NCBI GenBank assembly: GCA_030248215.1
Contig: JASANG010000065.1
Coordinates: forward strand, 124,001 to 188,000
DNA: 64,000 nucleotides
Direction of reading: 5' to 3'
DNA from: Enoplolaimus lenunculus
Lineage: Eukaryota; Nematoda; Enoplea; Enoplida; Thoracostomopsidae
Shown here: positions 1-11,208 of the stretch, one piece after another
Layout of the letters: each line of letters starts with the position of its first letter
Numbering within the stretch: the first letter of the stretch is position 1
Notes under the pieces: model-generated
Database searches by the model: none
Told to the model about the DNA's origin: nothing
The model's input: only the letters and a program-made list of their open reading frames with translations
Position numbers and translations under genes: made by a program

Positions 1-589
1 ATGGTTACGCTTAGGACACTCTCGGGCGACACGTTCTCGCTGCTCGACAGAATTTTATAGCAGATCCGTTTACACTCACCGTGAGTTTGAACCAGTAAAC
101 CGTGCAGTATAAGATGCTAAGCGATATCTCTGCATTTAAAAAAACGACATTGCAATCAAACCAAACACGAAACCGCTTCAAATCACACATCGTCCACAAA
201 CAACGCTTTTCTCTGATCTGCTGCTACTGTCGGTTCGTTCCGTCCGTCAACAGTCATATCTTCTACTTATTACTTAAAACGAACTGATCTGTAACAGAGA
301 CCGACACCCGAGAGTAAATAGAAAACGACCACCCAGCTGCTGCTGCTTTTAAGAACCCACGAGACATCACGAGATACAACTACACAAACCATGTACATTT
401 GTCTATATATATATGCATATATTAACACGGATTTTTTTCTAGTGTTCCACTTTTGCCCTGATACACATATATACGTCGACCAATATAATATTACTAGGCT
501 CGCCGTCTCGTAGACTATTTAAGGATAGAGCATTTGCTGGAAAACTAGATACATGCGCAGCCCGCCATACCAACACACAGACGAAGTGT
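1..589. other. Window edge, no gene recognised
   Basis: The first 60 bases are GC-richer and hold a short + frame (MVTLRTLSGDTFSLLDRIL, stop at 58-60) that could be the cut end of an exon; too short to call. The remainder is AT-rich without recognised features. Confidence 0.3.
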
Positions 590-1215
590 CATCAAAACGG
601 GTCTTTTCAGTTATCCCCCCCAGCCCGCGTTTGCCCAAAACTGGTTCGATTTTGAAAATTTTTGTATATTTGAGCTTTTCATGACCTCTCCTGATCAATC
701 CAAACCTAAATTTGAATTTTTGAAAAATTCGATTTTTAGGAACCTATCAAAGATTTTGTCAAAAAGATTGACAAATTATACACCATTCGATGCAGCTTAC
801 AGAGCTGAGTCGAATGGTGTTGAATTTTTCACAATCGGATGACTGGTTAACGAGTTATTGTCAAATGACTGATTTGGCGCGCAGCCATCGATTTGGGACA
901 GCGCCAAATGAGTTATTTGAACATCATTCGTTAACCAATCGCCTAATTACAAAAACTTAACAAGATTTGACTCAACTAAGCAAGGTGCATTGAATGGTGT
1001 AAATTTGTCAAACTTTTTGACAAAAAAATTTTGGCGCACCTTAGGACTTTTTAAAAATCGAATTTTTCAAAAATTCAAATTTAGGCATGGAATACTCAGG
1101 GGAGGTCATCAGAAGCTCAAATATGCAAAAAAATTTCAAAACCGCATCATTTTTGGGCAAATGCGGGCTAGAAGACAGCGGAAAAGAGCCAGCCATCAAA
1201 ACCATTCCTAACCGA
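590..1215. repeat. Foldback (long inverted repeat) element
   Basis: The left arm (about 590-800) and right arm (about 1000-1215) are imperfect inverted copies. They share TTTGAATTTTTGAAAAATTC and its complement, ACCATTCGATGCA against TGCATTGAATGGT, and GACCTCTCCTGA against a complementary stretch near 1103. The middle (about 800-1000) also folds on itself. No ORF of note. A 30-base piece of the arm recurs near 51870-51905. Confidence 0.75.
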
Positions 1216-1320
1216 TTACCATCGATACTGGTCATAACTGAACACAGTATGACCTGGTAAACGTGGATGGACACAAAAAAACCAAACTTGGACTGTTGTA
1301 CACTCATGAGTGGCACTGAA

Positions 1321-1677
1321 TGTGGTGCAACCGGAATTCCAGTTCCGGTTCCGGCATTTTTTCACCTTCCGGTCCCGGTAAATTTTTGCCGGATTTAAAA
1401 ATTCCGGTATTATAATTTGGCCGTTTTGTTAACTTTGCTAATTTTTAAGAATCTCTTTTGAAAGCCACTTGTACACCGAATATAAGCCATTGATGGTGGA
1501 TTTCACTTCACTCGACGACGAAAATCTAAAATACAACAAATAAAATAAATATCTATGTTCGACTAAGGTTATTTCACAAATAATAGAGCAAAAAATAAGA
1601 TTAAAATGAAATCTTTGGTGAAATACATTTTACACTTTCCGGTTCCGGTAAAATTTTCAAATTCCGGTTGCACCCTG
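1321..1677. mobile_element. MITE, family B (CCGGTTCCGG subtype)
   Basis: The ends resemble TGTGGTGCAACCGG and CCGGTTGCACCCTG. Flanking 8-mers GCACTGAA and GAACTGAA (7 of 8 match) look like a target duplication. The interior matches the copy at 10305-10664 in opposite orientation. Subterminal arrays of CCGGTTCCGG. Confidence 0.85.
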
Positions 1678-1679
1678 GA

Positions 1680-2098
1680 ACTGAACCAATGATTTAGCCG
1701 ATTTCGAGCCCCCTAAGTTTTTGAACAATCCCGAATCCGTTTCTGAATTCGAACTTTGACTTCGAAAAATTTGTCTGTGTTATATTAAATTGCAAATTGA
1801 CACGTAAATCGTTTGACAACATGGCTACACTGGAAGCCGGATATTAAAAAGCAAAGTTGGGCTGCTGCTCACTAACCTCAACTTTATGCTTAGGCAACGA
1901 GCGTTCACAAGGGGGGGGATAGCGGACGCTGCCCTCCTGACATTTTTCACAAACAGTTACGTAAATTTTTAGAACAAATGCGATTTTATTACATAGTCTA
2001 AATTGTAAGATCTAAAAGCCCCCCGAAAAAATTCCTGGGACCGCCAATGGCTTAAAAGCTTACAAAAAAAATCTATCAATGTGTAAACGTTAGCATCC
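1680..2098. other. No gene or repeat recognised
   Basis: AT-rich sequence with a poly-G run near 1911-1918; nothing further could be supported. Confidence 0.4.
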
Positions 2099-2710
2099 AA
2101 GGTTGGCGCTATACTTGTCGTGCGGCGGCATCCGTCACCGTGTATAATCGTCGGTCACTATACGATATTGTACGTGAGTAATGCACGTACGATACCACCG
2201 CGCGGTAACAGACGGTACCGAATGGCGCTCAACGTCATCGAAAGTATAGCGCCCCCCTTAACGTGAAGAAAGTGTGGAAGTAATGCACGTACGATACCAC
2301 CGCGCGGTAACAGACGGTACCGAATGGCGCTCAACGTCATCGGAAGTATGGCGCCCCCCTTAGGCGCTCAACGTCATCGAAAGTATAGCGCCCCCTTAAC
2401 GTGAAGAAAGTGTGGAAGTAATGCACGTACGATACCACCACGCGGTAACAGACGGTACCGAATGGCGCTCAACGTCATCGAAAGTATAGCGCCCCCTTAA
2501 CGTGAAGAAAGTGTGGAAGTAATGCACGTACGATACCACCGCGCGGTAACAGACGGTACCGAATGGCGCTCAACGTCATCGGAAGTATAGCGCAACCCCC
2601 TTACAGTGAAGAAAGTGTGGAAGTAATGCACGTACGATCCCACCGCGCGGTGACAGACGGTACCCAATGGCGCTTAACGTCATCGAAAGTATAACGCCCC
2701 CCTTAAAGTG
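2099..2710. repeat. Family J element expanded into a 101-bp satellite
   Basis: The outer ends (TTGGCGCTATACTTGTCG at the left, AAAGTATAACGCCCCCCTTA at the right) match the ends of the single-unit element at 61052-61244. Between them lie about five tandem units of about 101 bp. Each has ATGCACGTACGATACCACCG, CGCGGTAACAGACGGTACC and GGCGCTCAACGTCATCG; anchors fall near 2199, 2301, 2440, 2540 and 2645. One unit boundary near 2362-2400 carries an extra partial copy. Confidence 0.85.
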
Positions 2711-3064
2711 AAGAAAGTGTGGATGGAAGAGCTCAAAATTGTATATTTTAAATTTAACGCACAAAACGATTGTATCCACGGAAATAGGTAAGCTATTCGC
2801 AATTGATCACGCATTTAAGGTACAACGAAATATTTATACGGCTAATTTATACGCACATCCGCTCAGCTGGTATTTATCCGCAGTTGCTCAAGTATGTGTT
2901 CATGACGAATTGTGAAACTGTTTACTGCAGGATCTAACAGCTGTATATATAATTTAATAAAGGTTACAGGATTTGGATGTCAAAACGGAACACCAGGCAA
3001 ATTATTTTCTCGATAGGCGTCAATAAATTTTGCTAGAATGTTTAAAACACAGTTACTGTGAGAC
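2710..3064. other. No gene or repeat recognised
   Basis: Unique-looking AT-rich sequence; nothing could be supported. Confidence 0.4.
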
Positions 3065-3330
3065 ATGCTTGCACTAGTGTATATGCAATATATGTAATGC
3101 ACACAGTATTGTATGCTAGTCGGTAGCGTACAATCGACATAGACGACTATAAAAGCAGTTAATGCGGCGGACTGACTATATGGCACAGTGGTAGAGTGTT
3201 CGTTTAAGGATGTGCAGGCTTCAAGTCCGATTTCTGCTCGGTAGACCTTCTTTTCCAACTGGTTTGTTAAAAGGTCTAAGGTCCCGGTTTGAACCAAGAC
3301 AAACAGGATACAGAAACGATCCTATTTCAT
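3065..3330 (+). mobile_element. tRNA-derived SINE copy
   Basis: A tRNA-like box A (TGGCACAGTGGTAGAGTGT) and box B region (CTTCAAGTCCGATTTC) at about 3180-3235 are followed by a tail shared with 57830-58030. Upstream sequence (CTTGCACTAGTGTATATGCA) is also shared with that copy, so the unit is longer than the tRNA head. Confidence 0.65.
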
Positions 3331-3344
3331 TTGGTTTGCTCAGA

Positions 3345-3410
3345 TTCGAACTCTCATCCTGCTACTGATAGTTAAGCGAGCACTCTTCCCTGAGCCACGT
3401 AGCCCGCATG
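3345..3410 (-). mobile_element. tRNA-like SINE head, minus strand
   Basis: Read on the minus strand it gives ACGTGGCTCAGGGAAGAGTG (box A) and AGAGTTCGAATCTG (box B). The arms do not pair well enough for a functional tRNA. Confidence 0.55.
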
Positions 3411-3519
3411 TCTATCTAATTTTTGGTCCACTATATGTGCCGACCGTATGGTGCCGGTAAGCAAACAATACAGTGAAATGCGCATCAACATATGCACCAG
3501 GACATGCATGTCTCACATG

Positions 3520-3757
3520 CTTACAGGTATCGATAATAATCGGCACTTTTCGTAAGTATCGACATCGGCATTGCAAAAAATTGCCCATTTTTTGCCTAAA
3601 CATTTTGCACATAACAGTCAGTTGGAATGCTATCAATTTCACTCCTTGGCATGTATCACTCTGTATGCTATCCGGTAGGTTTATACCGGAACCGGATACG
3701 GAAATCAGTTTTTGCCGGGTATTAAATCGGAACCGAATATCCGGTCGGTCGCACCCA
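3520..3757. mobile_element. Fragments of family C and family B MITEs
   Basis: 3520-3650 shares TCGGCATTGCAAAAAATTGC and TTGGAATGCTATCA with family C. 3668-3757 (CCGGTAGGTTTATACCGGA to CGGTCGCACCC) matches the right half of the family B copy in CHMP2A intron 3 (about 32103-32191). Confidence 0.6.
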
Positions 3758-3968
3758 TAGTGCTGGACAGGTTATACGTAAACCCGCCGACTTACTGAAT
3801 ACCACACAACGTTCAGGCGGATCGTGTCTTTGTCACTATAGATAAATCAATGTACGTCACACTAGCTCTACGAATTGCTGTCCCACGTCCGTTGGGGTCG
3901 TAGGTAAAAGAATCTCTTTTAACAACCTTTAAAATAACCTAGATCGTAAACATCAAAGTAGTAAAAAC

Positions 3969-4333
3969 CAGGGTGCAAAGCGGAACCGGATTGTACCGGA
4001 ATCGAAACAGCAAATTTACACCGAAATTGTAATCGGAATCGGAGCTAAAAATTTTGTAACTGTACGGATCGAGTGTCTGTTGGCTGGCAACAATTGTCAA
4101 AAAAGGTTGCATAAACAAATTGGCGATTATGTTTGGTTCTGTAAAGCTAAACTGCAATTAATTATAGAAAAGTGTACTCACCAAAAGCAATTTAATAGAT
4201 GACTAATGCATAATTTTTATGCAACGTATCACAACAAGTAAGATTAAAATTAAGATTTAAAAATTCCGATTCCGATTGATTGTGCATTCGGAATCGGAAC
4301 TCGCGTTCAATCGGGAACTTCGGTTGCACCCTG
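3969..4333. mobile_element. MITE, family B (TCGGAATCGGA subtype)
   Basis: Starts CAGGGTGCAAAGCGGAACCG and ends CTTCGGTTGCACCCTG; flanking 8-mers GTAAAAAC and GTGTAAAC match at 6 of 8. Subterminal motif is mainly TCGGAATCGGA. 365 bp. Confidence 0.8.
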
Positions 4334-4960
4334 GTGTAAACGCTTAACAAAAAACCATAACCACCTTCGAACGCGACACTCACAAACACAAATAACGACC
4401 GTCACAGCAGTTAAAATTTGCACGCTAAAACATTTCAACGAAATCATGACCACCAATCTGCCTACAAAATACCAAATCAAGCTTCAGCTACCTGTCTAAA
4501 GACAATTTATTTATAATCCCATTATACAGACTAACTAACTCAGATTCTAGGCACGAGCTCAGCTGAAAATTACCTCGTTCGCTTCGCTAGCGAATTTCTA
4601 ATTTGCTTGCAAAGAATCCTTCTAGTTTTATTAACAGCCAAATGCCACCGGCGAACCAACTAAAAACCTGTGGCCCATTGGTTCGGTACCTATATATACG
4701 TACGTGCGCACATCGCCATGTTTTAATCCGCGATTGCTTCGAAACGTTATATATATATATTCTTATTTCCTTACTAAATGTGTGCTGTATGAACACACAT
4801 CTGGGGCAAACATGCAGAATATGGACTCCTAGGAATTGAATTATTTTAAACATAAGTGCAATAGTGTTAATTTTCCGGGTACAGAGCCTTCTGTTTTAAA
4901 CGTTCAACTGCATGCTTGTGATCGAACCGCAGTATATATGATGTCAGAGTGCAACCGGAT
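4334..4960. other. No gene recognised; one low-copy repeat
   Basis: The stretch TTCGCTTCGCTAGCGAA followed by TTATTAACAGCC (about 4578-4640) resembles 8968-9018 (TTCGCTTCGCTCGCGAA followed by TTAACAGCC), so this is probably the end of an old repeat. Confidence 0.35.
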
Positions 4961-5115
4961 ATCTGAATCCGGTTGCGACAAGTTGTCATACCTATCTGCA
5001 GCCGACACGTTGTCAGGCAACCAGTCGACCTACACTACCGCCTACTGGCAGGCGACAATTTGTCGGTTCAACGAGTTGTTGATGACGACAAAATGCCAAA
5101 CTACAGCATCGCGGT
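4960..5115. repeat. TTGTCG-rich dispersed repeat copy
   Basis: Contains GCGACAAGTTGTCA, CGACACGTTGTCAGGCAACC and GGCGACAATTTGTCGGTTC. Similar clustered ACAATTTGTCG motifs occur at 50380-50530 and 62135-62402. Confidence 0.5.
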
Positions 5116-6289
5116 GATTACCAGAATATGTCGGCATGTCTCCTGCTCCACGTCTATTACACCAACCCCACCGGCCACCCCCTTATATCTTAAAACTGAT
5201 ACGTATCGCACAGTACCGCACCCATTTGAATCACAAACTATGCAGTGTTCATACATCAGCCCTACTTAACCAATCAAATCAACCTCTACGCACACGTGCG
5301 CATAACTTGTCTTTAATCCAAGATAAACCATTCAAACAAGAACTACAAAAGGACATAGCAGTTTCTCACTGTTGGTAGTTTAGTGACAAGCAAAAACGAT
5401 ACAAACGATGTGAAAAAGCTAGATTTAACACAGTAATTCAAATAGTACGTATCTATTGCCACATTCTACTACATGTACAAATTTATGCATGTATATATGT
5501 ATATAACTCCAACTCTGAAAAGGGGCATGCGAAGATAAATAAACAATTTTTTGACCTCTACTATCCACAAGGTTATTCTAAACAATGGTTAATAAGTCCT
5601 TTTTCTGTTCTCAAGAAATTTCGGGCAAACGCTCTCTTTGACTACACCGCTGACACCGAACCGCAGACCCATTGAAACACTGAAAGCCAAGCCGTTCATT
5701 TGGACAGTACGACACCGCAATTCACATCCACAGTTGTATGCTCGACAAATTGCACACAAGAAAAACCATTTTCACCAATCCGGTTGTTGGAACAATATAC
5801 ATAAAATCAGACTAAAAACAGCAACATAAAATGCAACTATCGATATATATATATTATACTACTTACTACAACTGTGTTTTCGTTTATCCCGTTTGTATAC
5901 GCCAAAACCACCATACGCCACCCCATGTTGCATGCTATATATTATATGACACGTATTCAATTCATTCAATGGTACGACTATCTCCCTCGCTACAGCAACG
6001 ACACAAATTTGTGTTTTATTTAAAAACCTGTACGACCCAACACTACATAGATCCGACTGCGTGTTGAAGTACAAACAATGACGGATCCAAAGGGAGCGAA
6101 GCACCCGCCTGAACCAGCCAGACCTGTTGTGCTAAATATATATATTGCAACGCAAATAGTTCATCTGAAGCTCGCAATGCGTTTACTACTCAAATTGGTG
6201 AACAACACGGCACGGCGATAAGTCAAATGCAAACTTTTTGCGCAATCTGTGCAATACGTTAATCTTACATTGGTTGGGTTTCCGAAACC
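5116..6289. other. No gene or repeat recognised
   Basis: About 1.2 kb of AT-rich sequence with short ORFs of no recognisable character. Confidence 0.4.
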
Positions 6290-6420
6290 CTGCTACTTAA
6301 GTACGACTGAGTGCTTAAGTACGCGCGAAGTAATTACTTACCGATTTTGTCGTTTTTAAAAGCGGACTTAAATTAAGTAAATACTTAAGTCGCTGACTAA
6401 ATTTGATAGATTACAAATTT
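6290..6420. repeat. ACTTAAGT-rich dispersed repeat
   Basis: Shares a run like TTTTTAAAAGCGGACTTAA and ACTTAAGTCGCT with 17380-17462; several ACTTAAGT palindromes. Confidence 0.45.
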
Positions 6421-6499
6421 ACCATTCATTCAGGCAAACTAACATTAGTCTAATTGAAATTGTAGACGCACGGCGCCTTCTTAATATAAAGCAAAACTA

Positions 6500-6835
6500 T
6501 AACTTGCCGATACTTTTTGCACATAAAACAGTCAATTGGAATGCTGTCAGTTTCATTTCTGTGTGCATATTCGTGGGTCTGGTCAGGAAAACTGTTCTCT
6601 TTTGCGTTTATGTTTGATAAAATTTATTGAAATGAACCGTTCTTATCAAATTCTAATCGTTTATGCTGGTTAGGGTTTAGGTCTTCATATAATGATGTAA
6701 TGCAGTATCCTATCTGTTTATTAAGCATGTTGTACTAAAGTTGGAATCGGCATCGGCAAAATTTCAAAATAAACGACATCAATATCGGCATCGGCAAAAA
6801 TTTTGGTATCGGCCAGAGTTCCAACCGGAATTAGA
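6500..6835. mobile_element. Old MITE copy, family C
   Basis: GGTTAGGGTTTAGGTCTT, TTATTAAGCATGTTGTACTA and repeated ATCGGCATCGGC align with the copy at 12251-12440. The terminus at the left is not clear. Confidence 0.6.
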
Positions 6836-7160
6836 TTTTGTCAAAAGCGGAATCGGAATCAAATTTTTCTGTCGGAACCGGAATCGGAATCAAGTTTTAG
6901 TAATTCTATCAAAAAGCTAAAGGTGTATGACTTTTAACTTTTGTAGCAATATGCCTGTTTAAGTTACTGTTCACAGTTTCAGTAAAAATTGTTAATACAC
7001 GTAACAACTAGGAACATTTGCTAAGAAAAAACCAACAGAAAATTGCAAATGAACGAAACAAAACGAAACAAGCAAAATCTAAGTTCAGTCATCTTAAAAA
7101 CTCATAACCGAAAAATCAGAATTCCGGCATCGGAACAGCAGTCAGCCGGAATGTGCAACA
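6828..7160. mobile_element. Degenerate MITE, family B (GGAATCGGAATC subtype)
   Basis: Starts near CCAACCGGAATTAG and ends CCGGAATGTGCAAC. The segment AATTGCAAATGAACGAAACA to CTCATAACCG is shared with 50715-50800. Confidence 0.55.
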
Positions 7161-7496
7161 GAAAAATATTTCAGTTAAGTATATACATGAAATCTCAGCG
7201 ATACTAAAACCCAATCTTCACACTACAGTCTTTGCTAAAACACTATCCTAAAAGCCGTCAACGAAGTTTTTGAACAAAAAAAATTTACCCAATTGCTAAA
7301 TAATGCATACACAATTTATTTCATTTTCTTAACCACACACACGTCCCATGGCAATTAGTCATGCAAAAGTCTTACTCACAGTCATACCAAAATCTTACCG
7401 GCGCACTTCTTATTTTCCAATTAATTAAAAACTAAAAATATCCCGTTAGCACGCCTGTATATAATATACACACGTATATATATGTGTGTGTAATTC
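7160..7496. other. No gene or repeat recognised
   Basis: AT-rich sequence; nothing could be supported. Confidence 0.35.
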
Positions 7497-7790
7497 AAGG
7501 TGCGACAAGATACCCGGCACCGTCAAAAAATGGACATCCGGCTCCGGTTTTTATACTTGCCGGATATTATTTTTAAAGAACTACAAAAAAATTTGTACCA
7601 TCATTCGTATTCATTCCAGGTACCATCGAACTAATTGATTTACTTTTACATACTTTTTCTGTCGCACATGTAATGTAAATGTTTGCATGTGTCCGCGTAC
7701 ATTCACAATCTTTATTGGGTTACAATAACGCTGGATTTTCCGGTTCCGTTTCCGGTAATTTTTCAAACTACGGTTTCAGTTATTTTTATT
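7497..7790. mobile_element. Degenerate family B MITE pieces
   Basis: AAGGTGCGACAAGATACCCG at the left and CCGGTTCCGTTTCCGG near 7739 are family B-like, but no clean right end or duplication was found. Confidence 0.4.
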
Positions 7791-8689
7791 TCTATATATA
7801 CACGCAAATATACTGTTTTAAAAACCAAACACAATCTAAAACACACTGAACTCTTAAATGGAAAAACTTCAAACGAACGAACCGACTGTTCCACAACACA
7901 ATTCGTACTCGGCGTTTCAATACCTAAAACATTTGCGAAATATAGTTTCACATCAAATCACAAAAAAATCTTTTTAATTCCATTTCCTGTGCAAAACAAG
8001 CCCCAAAGTAACACTTTCTACGTTTATTTACGCCGTTACTGCCGCATATAGCGATGCCTCACCAGCTAACGGGTCATGGTCGTTGCCACGCACTGCCTTA
8101 ACCTTCACTCGGTGAAGAACTGAGACACAAATTTAAACCAATAAATGCTGTAAATAACCAAATAAGAAAAAATCTTTCTTATGTTCACATTACAATCCCT
8201 CTGAACAACATCCTGCCAACGTCCCTGTCAACAGTATTGACAGTGTCGAACTCTCTTACAGAACAAGAACACCATTACCACCGGCACCAAACAAGGTTCA
8301 ATTTCAAAACCTACTCAACGCAACCAAACAAAGCATCTTCTTGGTGCCACAGAAAACACTCCGAACTGATCCGTACGTATACATTATAGATATATACACA
8401 TATAAACGTACGTGTCATTATTAGCTGAATAATTAAGTTTTGTGTATCGGGATTTTGAATTTAAACGACACTGCAACAGAAATGTATATATATATATATG
8501 TATACATGTTCACGTTGACTGAACCTTTTTAGCGCATTACCGTTATTTAAAAAAATACTATCAAAGCCTAACACATTCTGTAGACGCTATACATCAATTT
8601 TGAAAGCATCTATTTTGATTTTGGTAAACCGTTCGAGACCGAACACACACCTGGCACCGATATATATATGTTCTGCCGGCGTAAAATGA
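7791..8689. other. No gene recognised
   Basis: AT-rich sequence with TA-dinucleotide runs (near 8483-8500). A 122-codon frame at 7683-8051 begins inside MITE sequence and has no domain character. Confidence 0.4.
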
Positions 8690-8816
8690 AAAAAACCTGT
8701 TGTCAAAAGTTCCGGTGAAAAAACATGAGATTTATTTTTTATACATCACCGGAACCGGATACTTAAAAATGCCAGATTACGTATACTATTTATTGCAGCC
8801 GGAATTCTTGTTGCAC
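8690..8816. mobile_element. Degenerate family B MITE piece
   Basis: CACCGGAACCGGATACTT and the end CCGGAATTCTTGTTGCACCACTG are family B-like. Confidence 0.45.
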
Positions 8817-9612
8817 CACTGAAGTGAGTATAATTCAAACTGGTTCAGAAACGGGTGCTCGGAGCTTGTGTTAGATATATGCAAACTATAAACTATAAGC
8901 TGTGTAGTTCATTTGCAAGCAAACTTTACTATATATTGTTTTGTAATTTTGAAAGATGTAGGTTGGCTTCTATTTCGCTTCGCTCGCGAAGGTTCTTTCA
9001 ATATATCTTAACAGCCCACGTGACTTCCATCCGTAAATTCTCTCCCATCCGTAAATCTCTCCCGCAAATATCTGTATCCAACACTGTTTCTGGTGCCACC
9101 CCCCTTCCAAAGACCTCGGTTGCAAAACTGGTTGTGTATTTATACCAAACCCAAATACCGCAGCCAAACTGTGATCTTTTCTCCAGTGACTACTATTAGG
9201 TCGTACACTGCTCTCAAGTGTAATCAATTCAACTTGTTTTTTGCGCTGTTTTACCTGCAATCAATGTATAGCAGACATTAATACAGCGACTGATATTTTA
9301 TTACACATTACTTGAGCAATAAAAATTTATCCGGCAAAAAATAAAATACTCAAATGTTAATATCTTCTGGACTCTGCTGGTACGTAAGCCAACACCACGT
9401 TCTTTCGTGTTGCACACTTCGATGATGAAAAACGGCGTAAATAATGATAGATTGTAAGTCCATAATTGCTATTAGTGACTGGCAGTATAAAAACTAAAAA
9501 TTATCACGCGTAAGACGTATAATTTGAACAAATTTAAAGTGTGACGCATTAACTGGTAAAGCAGGCACAAAACTACGTTCAAATATTGGACGCACATTTC
9601 TATATTTCAAGT
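8817..9612. other. No gene recognised
   Basis: AT-rich sequence; the stretch near 8968-9018 resembles 4578-4640 (see there). Nothing else supported. Confidence 0.35.
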
Positions 9613-9620
9613 GAGTTGAC

Positions 9621-9794
9621 CAATGGCGGATCCATGGGGGGGGGCCACCCCGGCCGTGGCCCCCCCCAACAGCATCTCGACAAAAATTATATAGAAATTT
9701 TGTGGCAATAGTTCGTGGTTTGTGCGTGGGTCAAAAGTAAGTTTATTACCTGAGAAATTTTGCCCCCCATTTTGAGATCCTGGATCCGCCACTG
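9621..9794. mobile_element. hAT-like MITE with perfect 8-bp target duplication
   Basis: Ends CAATGGCGGATCCATGG and CTGGATCCGCCACTG are inverted repeats. The 8-mer GAGTTGAC lies immediately outside both ends (9613-9620 and 9795-9802). 174 bp, no coding capacity. Confidence 0.92.
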
Positions 9795-9802
9795 GAGTTG
9801 AC

Positions 9803-10165
9803 TGAAAATTCAAAAACAACAAGTGGTACGGACCATCAAATTGCAATCTGTACAGACAGTGCAACCGGCATTTATCTGCATTGTGCAAAATGGGTCAACC
9901 AGATGCCATAAAATAATACCAAAGCCAGACCAAATATTTTTGTGCATATGTCAACAAATAGTTTACACTTAGCCACGCTAATATATATAGTATATCCGTG
10001 CTACTTGTTCTAATATGTTATAATTTTGTTTCTACAAGAGTCTTAGTATTTATTACCTGCGCTTGTTGAGAAGTACTTATTGTAAAGATTTCGGCCAAAA
10101 CGCACAGCGAAATGTTGTGATTTTGGTTATGAATAACTGGTTAATGTAAGCAAGAGTGCATGATA
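9803..10165. other. No gene or repeat recognised
   Basis: AT-rich sequence; nothing could be supported. Confidence 0.35.
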
Positions 10166-10807
10166 CAAGAGTGTGCAACTCTTCCAGTTTCGCATGGCAC
10201 AAAATGTTCCACCGGGCGTTGCGTTTTTGGCCGACCCCCCTTGTTTAGAGGGGGGTTGCGTGCTATCACATAATTACCCCTAAATAAAACTATAACGCGA
10301 GCATCAGGGTGCAACCGGAATTACAATTTACCGGAACCGGAATTTGAAAATTTTACCGGAACCGGAAAATGAAAAATGCATTTCACCAAAAATTTCATTT
10401 TAATCGTATTTTTTTGCTCTATTATTTGTGAAACAACCTTAGTCGAACATAGGTATGTATTTTATTTGTTGTATTTTAGATTTTCGTCGTCGACTGAAGT
10501 GAAATCCACCATCAACGGCTTATATTCTGAGTACAAGTGGCTTTCAAAAGAGATTCTTAAACGGCCAAATTATAACACCGGAACTTTTAAATCCGGTAAA
10601 AATTTACCGGAACCGGAACCGGAAGGTGAAAAAATGCCGGAACCGGACTTCCGGTTGCACCCTGGCGAGCATGTTTGACGCCACATGCATAAAGTGCCAT
10701 GGTTCGCACCGGTTGTACCCCCTCTAAATAAAACGGGCAGGGCAAACGCGCAACGCGTGCCGGGTACATTCTTTTCCACACAGAATATGCCCAGTTGCAC
10801 ACTCTTG
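10166..10807. mobile_element. Outer MITE with CAAGAGTGTGCAACT ends, interrupted by family B
   Basis: A perfect 15-bp terminal inverted repeat (CAAGAGTGTGCAACT at 10166, AGTTGCACACTCTTG ending 10807) frames GC-rich arms (CACCGGGCGTTGCGTTT and AAACGCGCAACGCGTG). The middle is split by the element at 10305-10664, so about 280 bp belong to the outer element. Confidence 0.8.
10305..10664. mobile_element. MITE, family B, nested, perfect 8-bp duplication
   Basis: Starts CAGGGTGCAACCGG and ends CCGGTTGCACCCTG; GCGAGCAT occurs directly outside both ends (10297-10304 and 10665-10672). 360 bp. The interior matches 1321-1677 in the other orientation. This is the clearest reference copy of the CCGGTTCCGG subtype. 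Confidence 0.95.
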
Positions 10808-11080
10808 TTAAATAGCGATTATCCACTCTTGCTATAACTAATATAGAGTTATACATAGTTGTCTTTCAGCAACAAATCTCCCCCAATTTAGAATACCGAA
10901 GCTGAATGTCAATTTTTTGCCAAAACCGGACATCCGGTCATATCCTGGAAAATAGGCGAGCATTCCACGATTTACTTTTGCTTTAAAAGCCAAAAATATT
11001 TTTGAATTTCCTGTTCCATTTTGAGACATTTTCCAAATCCGGTTTAGCACAGGCACCGGCAACCTTCCTTGGGTCAAACT

Positions 11081-11208
11081 CAGGGTGCGACCGGATATTA
11101 TGTAATTTACCGGATACCGGAACCGGATACGAATATTGAATTTTTTACCGGAACAGGATACCGGATATTGCACGTATAAACCGGAACCGGATATCCGGTC
11201 CCACCGTG
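11081..11208. mobile_element. Short MITE, family B (CCGGATATCCGG subtype)
   Basis: Starts CAGGGTGCGACCGGATATTA and ends GATATCCGGTCCCACCGTG. Flanks GTCAAACT and GTCAACCT match at 7 of 8. At 128 bp it is much shorter than its relatives, consisting almost only of the two arms. Family B-like pieces (CCGGACATCCGGTCATATCC) precede it near 10926-10947. Confidence 0.85.

Noticed and set aside
1-60. Exon ending at the window start (VTLRTLSGDTFSLL)
   Set aside because: Too short and cut by the window edge to support as a feature.
7683-8051. 122-codon frame
   Set aside because: Begins in MITE sequence, low-complexity composition, no domain or splice support.
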